Shown: positions 1-10,792, counted from the first letter of the stretch. The stretch is 28,627 bases of DNA from Nemertoderma westbladi (GCA_032718475.1 JAUCBJ010005119.1:1-28627); one strand, 5' to 3'. Numbers and translations are program-made. Notes: generated by a model not told the origin, from the sequence alone.

Positions 1-1560
1 AGGCGGATTTCAGAACATGCTGTGTTGTTTATTCGATTATTTGGTACTACATGTAAGTAAGGCTGGAAATATACTATATGGATTTACCCATATAGCCTGA
101 GAAAGAGGCCTTTACAAAGAAGGCCTTCTGGATTAAATTACATATAACACTTATGTTAATCAATGCAATGGTTATTAAACATAGCAAGCAGCAACCCGGA
201 AGCTAAATAAACCCAACTTAGTGATGTTGTTACATTAACATTATCCACTTTTTCTAATATTTATTTAATTATGAATAAACTTTACCTTTTTTTACAGATA
301 TTAATGGCACAAGCAAATGGGTAACTCTAGTGATGGACAGCTGCCCAATGAACCTGATGCAAACGGTAATGAAAGATAACCCCAGTTGGGGAGATAAATA
401 TCTTCTTGCACCAGGTCTTGGGCACCTGGAACACAATATGATCAAAGCTGCCACTGCTGCTGGTTGGGAGCTAGAATTCGAGTTACTTGTGACGACGAAC
501 GGATTTAAAAGTCAGGGGTGGCTGAAGAGCTGCCGCTGCACCACCGACCACCATAAGTCTTGGGAAGCCGTCCAGGTTGCTTTGGTAGGGACTACTCGCG
601 AGCAACTTAAAAAGTATTACCTCAGTTTAGACAAGACATTGTCTGAAGCTGAAGCAATTGTCGAATTGCAGAAGTTCATGGACAACTGTCCTAATGACGG
701 CTTCGTTGCCCTCATGCAGTTCAACACAACATTTTTATTGGCGATTCTGATATTACAAGTTGGTTTCCGGAGGAACCGCATGGACCTAATTGTCTGTGCC
801 ATGGTGAAGTTTGCACCTTTGTTTTTTGCACGGGGGCATACCCACTATCAGAAAATTGTCTCGTATATTGCGTGTCAGCGTCTACGGCTTCCAAAAAATA
901 TACTGGACTATTTAGACACAAATACGTCACATAAGAGAACCAAAATTTCCACTAATGGCGAAGGGGCCGACTATGTTTTAGAGGGGTTACATCAGATGTT
1001 GAAACACCTGCACCCGCATGGAATGACCAGAAACATGGAGAAATGGGAAGAGTTATATATGGATTGGTCTCAGTAGTCTACGAGTTAAGATCAAAGTTCC
1101 TGCAATCATCTAACGCGAAATCATCCAGCGATGAAACTTCCCATTCCAAGCATCTGGTTGATGCCGTTAAAAACTGGCAGAAATCGTAGCATCATCTCCA
1201 ATATGCGACCCCAAATTCCCATTGCCATCTCAAGGTATTGGTGGTACACAGCTGTTGACCCAATTTGCAGACATTAAAGACATTGGTATGCAACATTTCG
1301 AAATTGTTGTTGAGCGTTTTTTGAGCGAGGGACAAACATATTACGATATAGAAAGTCTTAAAAAAATTCCAATAACCAAGGACGAAGAGTTTCTTGCATC
1401 ACGCATAACCAACTGGACAGTTGCGGAACTAATAGAAAAAATAAAAACTACAATATATGATTTGGATTTAGAGGATAAAGAGGAGTATACTAAAAAACTA
1501 GAGGATTGTAAAGTAAAGAAAGATTATGTTGAACTGTTATCTAAGTTATTATCGTTTTAA
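1..1560 (+). pseudogene. 3' half of a multi-copy transposon-associated gene (DUF6589-like), frameshifted
   Basis: Two exons can be joined. Exon 1 (1-52, cut by the window edge) ends at a GTAAGT donor, and exon 2 starts at 298 after a TTTTTTTACAG acceptor. A phase-1 join keeps one frame to 1076. The reading then moves to another frame (1076-1189, ending ..DAVKNWQKS) and back to a third (1186-1560), so at least two frameshifts are present. Landmarks in order are GLGHLEHNMIKA, DHHKSW, a hydrophobic stretch, RRNRMDL, FARGHTHYQKI and GEGADYVLE. From memory these resemble the C-terminal part of large uncharacterised proteins, abundant in cnidarian and sponge genomes, often annotated with DUF6589-type domains and thought to travel with transposons. 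I know of no proven biochemical activity. The tail after 1222 is charged and helical (KIKTTIYDLDLEDKEEY) and unrecognised. A Cys/His-rich gene at 25.1-26.2 kb may be the N-terminal half of a relative. Confidence 0.6.
53..297 (+). other. Intron, 245 bp, GT-AG
   Basis: The donor is CAT|GTAAGTAAG at 52/53 and the acceptor is a pyrimidine tract plus ACAG ending at 297. Exon 1 leaves one base (T) that joins AT from exon 2 to make a Tyr codon. The two flanking frames are open only in this combination: the other exon 1 frame runs into TAA soon after the junction. The interior is AT-rich and non-coding. The call rests on signals and phase only, with no transcript evidence. Confidence 0.6.
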
Positions 1561-2343
1561 AATTTCAACATGATGATCAACATGTCTTGATCCTATGTTT
1601 TTTGTTAGTTTGGTGGGGTGTAAGACTCTAGTGTATTACCCGTTTATTTTATAACTATTTACATGTGTGTGCAAAGTATAATATAATGGATTACAGTACA
1701 CGTTAAACAATTTATTGTTTTTTCCTTAAAGTTTCCAACTCATCTACAAATGTGTTAGTCAAAGTCAAGCGAACATTAAAGCATACCGTAGAACATCGCC
1801 GTGACCGTCACAAAAGTCACCCCCCCCCCTGTCACAAAATGTCACGCAAACTCGACCCCCCCCCCCCCCAGTGCGTGACATACTTTATGAACGCCCCCCT
1901 GAACATTGTAATAAGTATGAGCTAACACAAAGGGCTTTAGAGGAGTAATTAATTTTTTTAAGAGTAATTTTGCCATCAATCATAGAAATCGGTTGATATG
2001 AGCTAGAGTTATAAGCAAACGTGCGAATTTGCGAAAATGTGCCATCCTTACTGACCAATGACCATATAAATAATTAAACTTAATATAAAACGGGATCCAC
2101 GCAAGTCAAGTATACAAAATATCCAATGAATAAATGGACCAGAACATGTTATTAAGTAATATTTATTATTTACTAGGTTTTGACCTTCAATATGTAATCA
2201 TATAATTCATCAGATAAGTACATACAATTGATACGTATTGCATGGGAACGGAATTACAGTATTTATCAATAATTGTGAATTATGTATAATATTGTGATAA
2301 TAAATAATATACCGGTAAATGTTTATTAAATATAATATTGAAT
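1561..2343. other. Intergenic AT-rich stretch with C-tracts and GTCAC repeats
   Basis: No coding sequence is visible. Between 1798 and 1912 the word GTCAC (or its complement GTGAC) recurs in CGTCACAAAAGTCAC, TGTCACAAAATGTCACGC and GTGCGTGACA, separated by C runs at 1820-1829 (10 C) and 1856-1869 (14 C). This looks like one end or a fragment of a dispersed repeat rather than unique sequence. The rest is AT-rich. Confidence 0.5.
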
Positions 2344-2652
2344 TCAAATAGTTCTTAAAGTAACCGCGCCGGTACTCTCCTCACCTGACCACTCTTGCGT
2401 CATGCGTTGTTCTTCTTCCTTATCTTTATTCCGGATTGCCACTGGAGTGGGTCGGTTCTTCTGTGGTTGGGGTTGCTGTCCACTGGTGGTTGCAGCAGCG
2501 CGGTTGGCATTGTCCCACTTGGCTTGTAATACCGCAGCCTCTTCCATGGTCCCCGCTTCTTATGGTACCCCACGTGGGTCCTGCACATCCACTTGACCCC
2601 TTCCATCTCAAACGTCTCTATCAACCCGATACATTCAGCATGACCCCAAACA
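2344..2652 (-). pseudogene. Reverse-strand exon relic with the second half of a PHD-like finger
   Basis: Read on the minus strand, a TATTTTTAG acceptor ends at 2653 and an open frame begins: VWGHAECIGL, then about 16 residues, then VKWMCRTH. The spacing W-x-H-x2-C-x-G-L ... W-x-C-x2-H matches the C-terminal half of a PHD finger, with the final Cys replaced by His. The frame then needs one shift near 2550 to enter a Lys/Glu/Gln-rich tail (MEEAAVLQAKWDN ... RTI) that stops at 2344-2346. The first four zinc ligands would lie in an upstream exon (above 2652) that I cannot find. It may be a broken cellular gene or a retrotransposon ORF1 fragment. Confidence 0.35.
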
Positions 2653-3538
2653 CTAAAAATATGAATATGTATAGGAATGTAATTCAGTCAGGTAACATAG
2701 TCCGTCATTAAGGTCACAGAGTACGTTTGGGAGTTCAACAATTTTTTATGGTGGAATTAAATGCCAAATTTTATGTAGTTTCCGGGAAAAAAACCGTTTT
2801 CCAATATCTATTTTTGTCTTTGAATCATGTAATGTTTTATGGCAGCATGGTATTTTTTAACAAAGAACTATTTTTTAACATTGAGATCAACTGACCGACA
2901 TAGTGACTGACAAACGGTCTGTCAGTCAGACGGTCTCATTTGGTCTGTCACATACCGAATGAGTGACTGACAAACGACTGAATGACTCATAGAGCAACCG
3001 AACGACGTTATTACCAGCACCAGTTTTCAAATTTGGCGGAATCTAGTTTGTCTGTCTGTTTGTCGGTCAACATATATAAGCAAACAGATTACCTAATCAA
3101 ATTTATTGCTATGGGTGTTTTCCTGGTCGATTTCAATTCTGGTGTCATTCTTGATGTTTGACGGAATCTAGTAAGCTCTCTATCTGTAGAGTGCACGGAC
3201 AGACATACAAACAGCCTGCCTCGATTTCGTCAAACTTCAAAACTGTCACCGTAATTAATATCAGCGTCCGCAGAAAAACCCCCATATCGGAAATTTTTGT
3301 TAGTTGGTATACCCCCTTATAATTTGGCAGATATTTAGAACTAACCTTATAATTTCAAATCTATGTATAATCGACCCCCCCCCCCCCCCACTATTAAAAT
3401 TTAAACCCTGACTATTTAAATTGGGTATGAATAAAGAATTCCGGGCACCATAGATTTTGCTGTTTACACAGTTTAAAATATTTTAAATAACAAAAATTAA
3501 TATATTTATTTTTAAGTAGAAGTTGACTATTGACGCAC
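2653..3538. other. Non-coding stretch with a degenerate inverted repeat
   Basis: No gene is visible. Short GACTGACAAACG / CTGTCAGTCAG words crowd 2890-2990. A loose inverted repeat pairs about 3021-3065 (GGCGGAATCTAGTTTGTCTG...) with about 3190-3246 (GACAGACATACAAACAG...TTTCGTCAAACTTC), which could be a decayed MITE, but no target duplication was found. A 15-C tract sits at 3375-3389. Confidence 0.3.
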
Positions 3539-4009
3539 CTAGGTTATCAGATTTGGTGTCATTGGATTTTGTGATCGATCTACTATTGGTACCTTTCGCC
3601 GCTTCAAGTTTTTGATCCGGCAATGAATTTCATCTTTGCTCTCGCGACTTACACCGGGTTTTAATTTGTATCTGAGTCTGGCGATTTCGTATTCTCGTAA
3701 GTTTTCCTTATTGACACCAAGGTCTACCGACACCTCAGACATCGACAGAGAGTCATGGCATTAGCCTGTTGGAGTCGGTCCATTACTCTGAATCTGCATC
3801 GGATTGGACTCCGATGCTTCAGCCTCCGCGATGTCGGCGTCGGGGTTCAGCCATGCATCCCCAATTGTAAGATACGATGACTCGGATGAAGCATCCAACT
3901 CAGACGCAGATCTGTTGTGGAATTCTTCCGAAGGTGCAACATATACGTCCCTACAATCTTTCAAATACGACGTCGCAAACACAGACGAAGCACAAAATTC
4001 AAAAGCCAT
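3539..4009 (-). pseudogene. Unrecognised reverse-strand ORF with one in-frame stop
   Basis: On the minus strand an ATG at 4009 opens 82 codons (MAFEFCASSVFATS ... SNGPTPTG), closed by TAA at 3761-3763. Reading continues in the same frame without another stop to 3539 (MSEVSVDLGVNKENLREYE ... MTPNLIT). The whole is about 156 codons broken by one stop. The first part is acidic and Ser/Ala-rich. The second is strongly basic and predicted helical (IARLRYKLKPGVSRESKDE, RIKNLKRRKVP), like a nuclear DNA-binding or bZIP-like basic region, but there is no heptad leucine series. I do not recognise the family. One long frame plus a single stop suggests either a young pseudogene or two short exons. Confidence 0.35.
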
Positions 4010-5470
4010 TCAACTCTTAATTATTGTAGATATACTTAATATCAAGAATAAATTGGCCTATGAAATGTGTTTGTAAAGTCAGAATGCTGAAGACAGGTAG
4101 ATCTGTAGATAAGTTAATAGTAATACAGTAATAGTAATAGTGAATAATAACTATTAATTAAAAAAGGGGTGGCCATAAATGTTACGCCGTCCCAGGTGAC
4201 AGTGCATATCAGAGACGGAAAATATGAATAAATATAATTCCGAGAGACAAGGTAAGGAAACTGGACAATAATCTCATTGTTGCGAATTAATATTATTTTT
4301 CCTCTCCATATCAAATCACCAATTTAACTTTAATTCAACCTTTTCAACTTTAAATCTATTCAACTTAACTTATCAATTTATAGGTCCTACTATCTAGGCT
4401 CTACGCAAATACAGCTGAGAACAGCTTGTTTTGGTTAGACTATTGTGCCATTGTAACCTGCTCCTTTCCCTTAATTATAATTATTTAACATTGAGGCAAG
4501 ATAATAATTCACCAATACCTATGGGGATAAAGTAGACCAAAGTAGTCAAGACCCAGTCAATTTAACGCTGACTGGACGGTCCTTCTTGCAGACAATCACA
4601 CCAATGGCTATTAATGTACATCTGGCATTTGGCTGCTATGCTATTTAATAAGGAAGGAGTGCCTCAAGCTCTACAAGTAATACACAGTACACAGTGCAAC
4701 AGGTTTCTTACAGCCAACCCTGATTAGACCTCTGCCTTAGCCTTTCATAGGTAGCCTAGACCATATGTCACTGATCTGGCTATCATGTGCTTATGTTATT
4801 AGTGCCGGCAGGTATGCTTTGTTCAAGGGGAACTTTTAGTCTCTCTGTCTCTGCATCTCTGCCCTGGCTAATAACTATCAGTAGAGTGTAGGCCTACTAA
4901 TTCAGTAATTGCCTATTTAGCTAAAGGCAGATAGATAAAGATAGGACTGAATCTGAAATAATAATTGACCAATGGAAGATAAAACAGCCAGCCGTCCTGC
5001 AGACTTGCTCTTGGACAACTCTGCAGCCAAGTACTGAACCCCTGATTAACATTGCTGTCAATCACCAGGTTGGATAAAATATGGCTTGGCGTCATGCTGC
5101 TAGGCCAGCCTAGTTACAAATCTGGGTGGACAGGTTAAATGTCGGCACTCTTTGATAATTTGTACTGATTCAGTCCAGCCCAATGTAGAATAATCTGGGT
5201 GGATATTTCTTATAAATGTGAAATTTTACAGAAAGAGCCACCCCCATTCGTGGTGTCCGTCCACCCCCATTTTGAGTAGTGCTCCCTCCCCCCTAACTGC
5301 TATGGCTATTGTACCTACATCAGTAGGCTAACTACATTGCATGACATGATCACCTAAAATTAAAATTAGGGTGGTGTTAGCCTACCACTTAGTACCTGAG
5401 AGTAAGTAAGCCTTCTGCAGTAGCCTATTGACTTACCAGGAGGTCGTTTTGTGTTAATACCTAGTTAGTC
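4010..5470. other. Gene-poor stretch between coding relics
   Basis: I see no convincing coding sequence, RNA gene or terminal repeats. Words of the TAGGCCTA / GTAGCCTA type recur (for example near 4743, 4888, 5100 and 5330). A direct repeat AATCTGGGTGGA occurs near 5119 and 5193. The 4120-4165 segment is low-complexity AATAGTAATAGT. Confidence 0.5.
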
Positions 5471-7646
5471 TGCGTGCTAGCAGAACAACGAAATCTGCCT
5501 TGCCGCGGCATGACTGGTCCTCTCTGTTGCAACAGCCAAGTGTGAGATCCAGCTTCACACTACAGCTGAGCAACAGGTATAAGGTTCTTGCCTCTGAGGC
5601 GGCAGATCACTGTGAGGGCTATACTGCCTTCACTGAAGCAGTTAAGTTAGCAGCTGCAGAAACAGTTCCTGTATACCCTCGAAACAGGAAAAGGGCCCCC
5701 TGGACTGACAACAAAATCCAGAAGTCCCGAAATGACCTATATAAGGCGCAGAAAGAGTCCCGACTCAAACAGACTACTGCAGCCAAGAATGCAGTTAAGG
5801 CTGCATCTAGGTCCCTGAACAGGCAGTACTCTGTTAATCTACAGGAGCTATTAAACCAACAGGTTGATGCCATCAATGATGCCGACGACAGCAGGCAATC
5901 ATCCCAGGCATGGAAATCGATCAACTTGCTTACTGGGCGGAAAAGCCAACCAACCACCAAGGTTAAGGCTGAATCACCAGCCGATTGCCTCAATGGTTGG
6001 AAGGTCCTCTTTGAAAAGCTCCTCAATAATGACAGGGTATTGACTGATAACTTTATAGAAGTAAAAGTGTCTGAGTCTGTACTCCCAGATATTCCCATTG
6101 GTGATATCTCCTTTGCAGAAGTGAGGGCTGCTGCAAAGAGCATTAAGACCAATCGTGCCAGTGGAGAAGATGGTGTTCCCCCTAAGGTCTTTAAAATACC
6201 TGAGTGCTTAAAGCTCATCTATCCCATCATAGTAGACATGTACCGAACAACAAGAGTCCCACAAGAAATGAAAACAAATAATTTGATGCCAGTTCCCAAG
6301 TAGGGCAGCCTAACACTCTATGGTTCTTTTCGTGGAATCTCATTGATCTCGATTGCTGCAAAGCTATACAATAGAATTCTATTAAATCGCATCAGGGATC
6401 CCATTGAGAGACTGCTCCGTGGAAATCAGAATGGGTTCCGTAAAGGTCGTGGGACCATGGAACCCATTTTGGCACTTAGAAGGATAATTGAAGAGTTATC
6501 AAAAAAGAAAGACAGGCATCTGGCTGTTATCTTTGTTGACTTCTTCAAGGCCTTTGATTCAGTCCCCCGCTCACGATGTTCAGCATACTTTCATTATATG
6601 GGATACCTGATGAAATTATTGCAGCAATCAGATCAGTATACGATGGTTTGACAACATTTGTGTCTACTGTTGATGGTGACACAGAACCATCTGAAGTGTT
6701 ATGGGGCGTCCTCCAGGGAGACACACTTGCACCATTCTTGTTCATAATTGTGGTTGACTATGTTCTACGCATGTCCTTAGATAATCATCATGATGATGGG
6801 GTGATGATAACTCCACCTACTGGCTCCAGAAGTCGAGGAAATCCTGCCAAGTACCTAACTGATCTAGACTTTGCTGATGACTTAGGAGTACTCTCAGAAT
6901 CACTAGAGGGAGCCCAACGGCTCCTCAGCTCATTAGAACATGCTGCTTCTAGTGTTGGTCTTTTTCTTAACTCCAGAAAGACCAAAATTTTGACAGTTAA
7001 CTTTGAAAGTTCTCAGCAAGTCTCTGATCAGATGAGCATAAGCTCAAAGGATGGTATGCTTGAGCATGTGGACGACTTCTGTTACCTGGGATCATGGATC
7101 CGGAAGTCAGGATCTTCGAATACGTAAGGGAAAGGCATGGGCAGCCTTGAATAGGCTTTCCAGGATTTGGAAGTCACCAAGAATTAATCGGAAACTTAAG
7201 GTCCGATTATTTAGAGCAGCAGTAGTTCCAGTACTCCTCTATGGGAGTCCATGCTGGGCTCTAACTGCTAAGGACACCAAATCTCTGGATGGCACATTCA
7301 CAAGAATGCTACACCGGGTTCATTGTGTCAAGTACAATGCACACATCTCCAACCAGACACTCTATATAACATTGGAGGTGTCTCATTGGTTCCCCCAAGC
7401 TTGACACTAGAACAAAATCGCCTCCGCTTTGCAGGACATTGCTTTCGCCGTGAGGACCAGCCAGTGCATAATCTTGTACTTTGGCAGCCTCATGGAGTGA
7501 ATAAGCATGGTGGACAGCCCATGACTTTCTTGAGACGCATCTTAAAGGACACTGGCCTTGAAGATGCGGATGATCTAGCAAATGTCATGGGTGATAGGGA
7601 GTTGTGGTGGCGCAATTTTGTCGACAAGCCGGCACAGCATTCTTAA
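5470..7646 (+). pseudogene. 5'-truncated LINE ORF2: reverse transcriptase and C-terminal region, RTE/Nimb-like
   Basis: This is the reverse transcriptase of a non-LTR retrotransposon, which copies its own RNA at a nicked chromosomal site. Parts in order: linker (5500-6120, PRHDWSSLL...); RT motif 0/1 (ASGEDGVPPKVF; MKTNNLMPVPK); an in-frame TAG at 6301 where Lys-Gly is expected; FRGISLISIAAKLYNRIL and NQNGFRKGRGT; VIFVDFFKAFDSV near 6530; a frameshift near 6570; GVLQGDTLAPFLFIIV; the catalytic box DLDFADDLG (FADD at 6870-6881); then KTKILTV. A frameshift near 7100 leads to GKAWAALNRL and RLFRAAVVPVLLYGSPCWALT, and another near 7370 to RLRFAGHCFRRED and the terminal DRELWW. The endonuclease domain is absent, so the copy is 5'-truncated near 5470. 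Clade placement is from memory only. It is dead (one stop, three frameshifts). Confidence 0.88.
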
Positions 7647-7979
7647 AAATGCAGCTGCAATGCAGCATGCCGATACTAGTATTAGTATTGCAATTATATA
7701 TATTTTTTATTTCAATTTATTCTGTTTTGTATATCGCCCTTTAAAATAACTAAGTAAGTTTTATTATAATAGTTTAATTATGTGTGGAAATTTGGATCTT
7801 AAAATACATACAGTAGGAAACTGTAACTTTCATTTTGTATTGATGTAAATAATACCTCAATTAAAGATAATTTTTATTTTCTATTTCAACCCATTCTGTT
7901 TGGGGGGGGGGGGGGGGGGCACATTGGAGGCTTTCCCCTGGGCGCAAAATACCTGGCTACACCCCTGGAATAGACCCCG
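7647..7979. other. LINE 3' untranslated region and an 18-G tract
   Basis: After the LINE stop the sequence becomes AT-rich, with a short ACTAGTATTAGTAT repeat (7673-7688) that may mark its 3' tail. An 18-base G run occupies 7902-7919 and abuts the sequence leading into the SET-domain pseudogene. No gene is seen. Confidence 0.4.
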
Positions 7980-9164
7980 CATGCTAAAGCAAGCAGGTGT
8001 CTCACATAGCAACTATGTGTTCATCAATGGTAGATGGAAGTTTTATGGGCTCTCTGCCTCTCAGGAGGTTGACCGGATTCATGAAAGCCTCCATCTCGAG
8101 TTTAGGCCTTGTGCCCCTCCAAGAGACCAAGAAACTCGAGATAAGCTGACATCTTATCCGTGTCACTCTGGGGTTACAAGAGATCGTAATTGCTGGCACA
8201 AGGCAACCACCAGCCAGAGCTCATCTCAGATCTTTGATGGCTACCAGAATTTCCACCATATTCTGGATGGGGTACCTCTTTCACTTGTGGAAGAGGAAGC
8301 TGTATATACCAAAGTTGTAACTTCTGGAACTACAAATCCAAAGACTGCATCTTCAGTCCATTGAAAGGAAAGGAAGCAGTAATTCAGCTTAAAGAGGCCA
8401 ATGAGCAACTTCTGGCCATATACCCTCCAACACACAGTGTATAGATTACCCCAGATGATGGAATGCCGCAGGATGCCCTTCTGCACTCTGGTTTAGAGTG
8501 CAGTCACTCTCTCAAGAAAAATCTGAGAACATACTGGGGGCATCAGCAGACCATCGAAAGGCAACACTATAAATACGAAGTGTATAAAAGAGATCAGCCC
8601 TCGTTAGAACACCCCGAGAAGTTTATTGCCGATACTTGGCAAGATAAACGGCTGCCCAGAATAGAAAAGGTGTTAAAGATTGGCCCAGAAAAGATACACC
8701 AAGGAAAAATAGCAGAGTGTATATCCAGTCTAGGATATCAGACCAGGATTGGGAAGGCCTCAAACGTCGAGACACATCCCTCTGAAGTTTTTGGTCAGTG
8801 TCTTATAACTACCAAATCCTTCATATGTGGTGATGTGATCTGCGACTACAATGGGGAACTAATCCCGACAACCAAGTATGTATATACATGGAAACAAATA
8901 AATGAGGAATTAGACAATTGCTACAATTTCTTCTTCCAACACAGATCACAATATTATTATATTAACCCCCAAGATGTATCTTCCTTTGGCAAGTTCATTA
9001 TGCTTTCCAAGGATGGCAATGTACGGCCAAAGCAAGAAATACATCTTGAAAAGGTTTGTATTACTTTTTATGCGATCAAGAACATAAAGGTTGGAGAAAT
9101 TCTGGCATATGATTATAATGATAGGAGATCTTGCTCTGCAGTTGCAGATTTCTGCAATGCTTGA
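7980..9164 (+). pseudogene. KMT5A/PR-Set7-like SET-domain gene, degenerate
   Basis: The best-preserved part is 8463-9164 (233 codons). Residues ~111-222 form a SET domain, the fold of protein-lysine methyltransferases: GDVICDYNGEL (the YxG motif) at ~123-133, a YNFFFQHR...YYIN strand, FGKFIMLSKDGN at 175-186 and GEILAYDYNDRRS at 211-223. The last block resembles the LLYDYGDRS end of KMT5A (histone H4 Lys20 monomethylase). The canonical (R)xINHS at the active site reads KFIMLS here, so the conserved Asn-His is lost and activity is unlikely. Upstream coding runs from ~7980 (SNYVFINGRWKFYGLSAS...), shifts frame near 8310 (NYKSKDCIFSPLKGKEAVIQ) and meets an in-frame TAG near 8442. That upstream part is unrecognised. 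KMT5A-like genes are strongly multiplied in many aquatic invertebrates, and this is probably one dead copy. Confidence 0.7.
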
Positions 9165-9331
9165 TTTGTAATCATATGTGGCAGCAATAAGGTACCTTAA
9201 AGTAAACATGACATTTTGAATAAATCAAACAATAAGATAATTTATTATCTTTTAGTCAAATATTTAATTTTTTTTAGTTTTCAGAGTAATTAATAATAAT
9301 ATATTATGCAGTTTATTTCCAGAAAACTAAA

Positions 9332-9746
9332 TTTAAACTAAAATCTCAATATATTTTTTGTATTCTTTTCCATTTCCAAATTATTTAATCCAAGATACAA
9401 TAAGTTACTCGAGTCGAGGATATTAGACTCGAATCGAGGATTGCGCGCTGGAGCCTAAAATAGTACTACTTCTATCTTTGATTTTACCCTTTAATATCGA
9501 AAATCCGTTGCCTCTTAATGATTTAAACTAAAATCTCTATATGTTTTCTGTGTTCTTTTCCATTTCCAAATTATTTTCTCAAAGATACAATAAGTTTCTG
9601 ATTTAGACTCGAGTCGAGGATTGCGCACTCGAGCCTAATCAGTACTATTTCTATCTTTAATTTTCCTCTTTGATATCATTCTTTGTGTTTCATTCTTTAA
9701 CTAACAAAGTTTGTTGATTCTTATTGATTTTAAATTAAATCTCTCT
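9332..9746. repeat. ~190-bp tandem repeat, left part (CTCGAGTCGAGGATTGCGC motif)
   Basis: The start word TTTAAACTAAAATCTC occurs at 9332 and 9522, a 190-bp period, and a variant (TTTTAAATTAAATCTCT) opens a third unit at 9729. Each unit carries the same run of landmarks: TCTTTTCCATTTCCAAATTA, AAGATACAATAAGTT, a GACTCGAGTCGAGGATTGCGC box, GAGCCTAA and AGTACTA(C/T)TTCTATCTTT. The third unit is interrupted after ATCTCT by a foldback insertion and resumes at 10799. The CTCGAG-containing box is a short palindrome-rich core. Confidence 0.75.
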
Positions 9747-10792
9747 GGTTCCATGTAAATTGAACCAACGTCAATTGAACCACGTCAATTGAAACACGTC
9801 AATTGAACCATGCGTCAATTGACCCAGCGTAAATTAAACCAGCTGCAATTGAACCAAGCGTCAATTGAACCAAGCGTCAATTGAACCAAGTGTCAGTTGA
9901 ACCAAGTGGCAATTGAACCATACGTCAGTTGAACCAAACGTCAATTGAACCAAGCATAAATAAACCCATAATCAAATAAAGAATCAATGAAATTAATTCC
10001 TATCAGTGTTGTGAAAAATACACTACAAATAAAGAAAAATAATTCAATTAAAAACTATAGTGATTAAAAATTAAGATTCTAGAATCTTAAAAAAGCATAG
10101 TTGAACATTTCACTAAAATAAAACCTGATTGGTAAACCAGAGACGCCACGATCGAAATATGGAGACCTAGCTCAGCGAATAGCAAATGTTGCAAAAACTT
10201 ACAATAACGTCCAAGATAAAATAGAATACCTACGGACGATGGCATACATCCAATAAATAAACAAAGAACATTAAAATGTTAAAGTAACTTAAATATTCGA
10301 CTAGAAGGAATTGAGTAACTTGTCTATATTGATGTCTGTGTTCAATAGAATTCCAAAATATAATTAATATTATGCATATTTATTTATTAATATTATTCAA
10401 CCCCCTTGAATAAAATAGATCATACTAGAATCTTCATCCACCAGTAGAACATTTCGCGATTAAAAAATAAAAAATTTGCAATAATTATTATTTTGTTGGT
10501 TTAATTAACATTTCATTAAAATGATGCTTGGGTCAAATGACGCATGGGTCAATTGACGCATGGGTCAATTGACGCTTGGTTCAATAGACGCTTGGTTCAA
10601 TTGACGCTTGGTTAAATTGACGTTTGGATCAATTGATGGGTGATAAAGTTTGGTTCAAATGACGTATGGTTCAATTGACGTGTGGTTCAATTGACATTGG
10701 TTCAATTGACACAATGTTAAATTGACGTTGGTTCAATTGACGTGGTTCAATTGACGTGGTTCAATTGACTTTGGTTCAGTTGACGTGTCACC
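9747..10792. mobile_element. Foldback transposon with arms made of a 14-16 bp palindromic word
   Basis: The left arm (about 9755-9967) is about 14 tandem copies of variants of AATTGAACCAAGCGTC. The right arm (about 10525-10786) is about 16 copies of the reverse complement. Unit length is graded symmetrically: outer units are 14 bp (AATTGAACCACGTC) and inner ones 16 bp, as expected of true long inverted repeats. Each unit carries the palindrome TCAATTGA. The outer 20 bp of the two ends agree at about 14 positions (GGTTCCATGTAAATTGAACC against GGTGACACGTCAACTGAACC). Flanks ATCTCTCT (9739-9746) and ATCTCTAT (10793-10800) look like an 8-bp target duplication with one mismatch, and excision rejoins one unit of the surrounding ~190-bp repeat. 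The 560-bp centre is AT-rich and non-coding. The superfamily is unassigned; an 8-bp duplication would suit hAT-type mobilisation. Confidence 0.75.

Noticed and set aside
2890-2995. GACTGACAAACG direct and inverted words as a mobile element
   Set aside because: Words are short and irregular, with no defined ends or duplication.
5619-6218. 199-codon reverse open frame
   Set aside because: It is antisense to the LINE linker/RT region, whose forward frame shows clear RT motifs. The reverse frame has no motif and is a codon shadow.
9755-9967. CRISPR-like array of short repeats
   Set aside because: Units are contiguous with no unique spacers, degenerate, and mirrored by an inverted array; the genome is animal.
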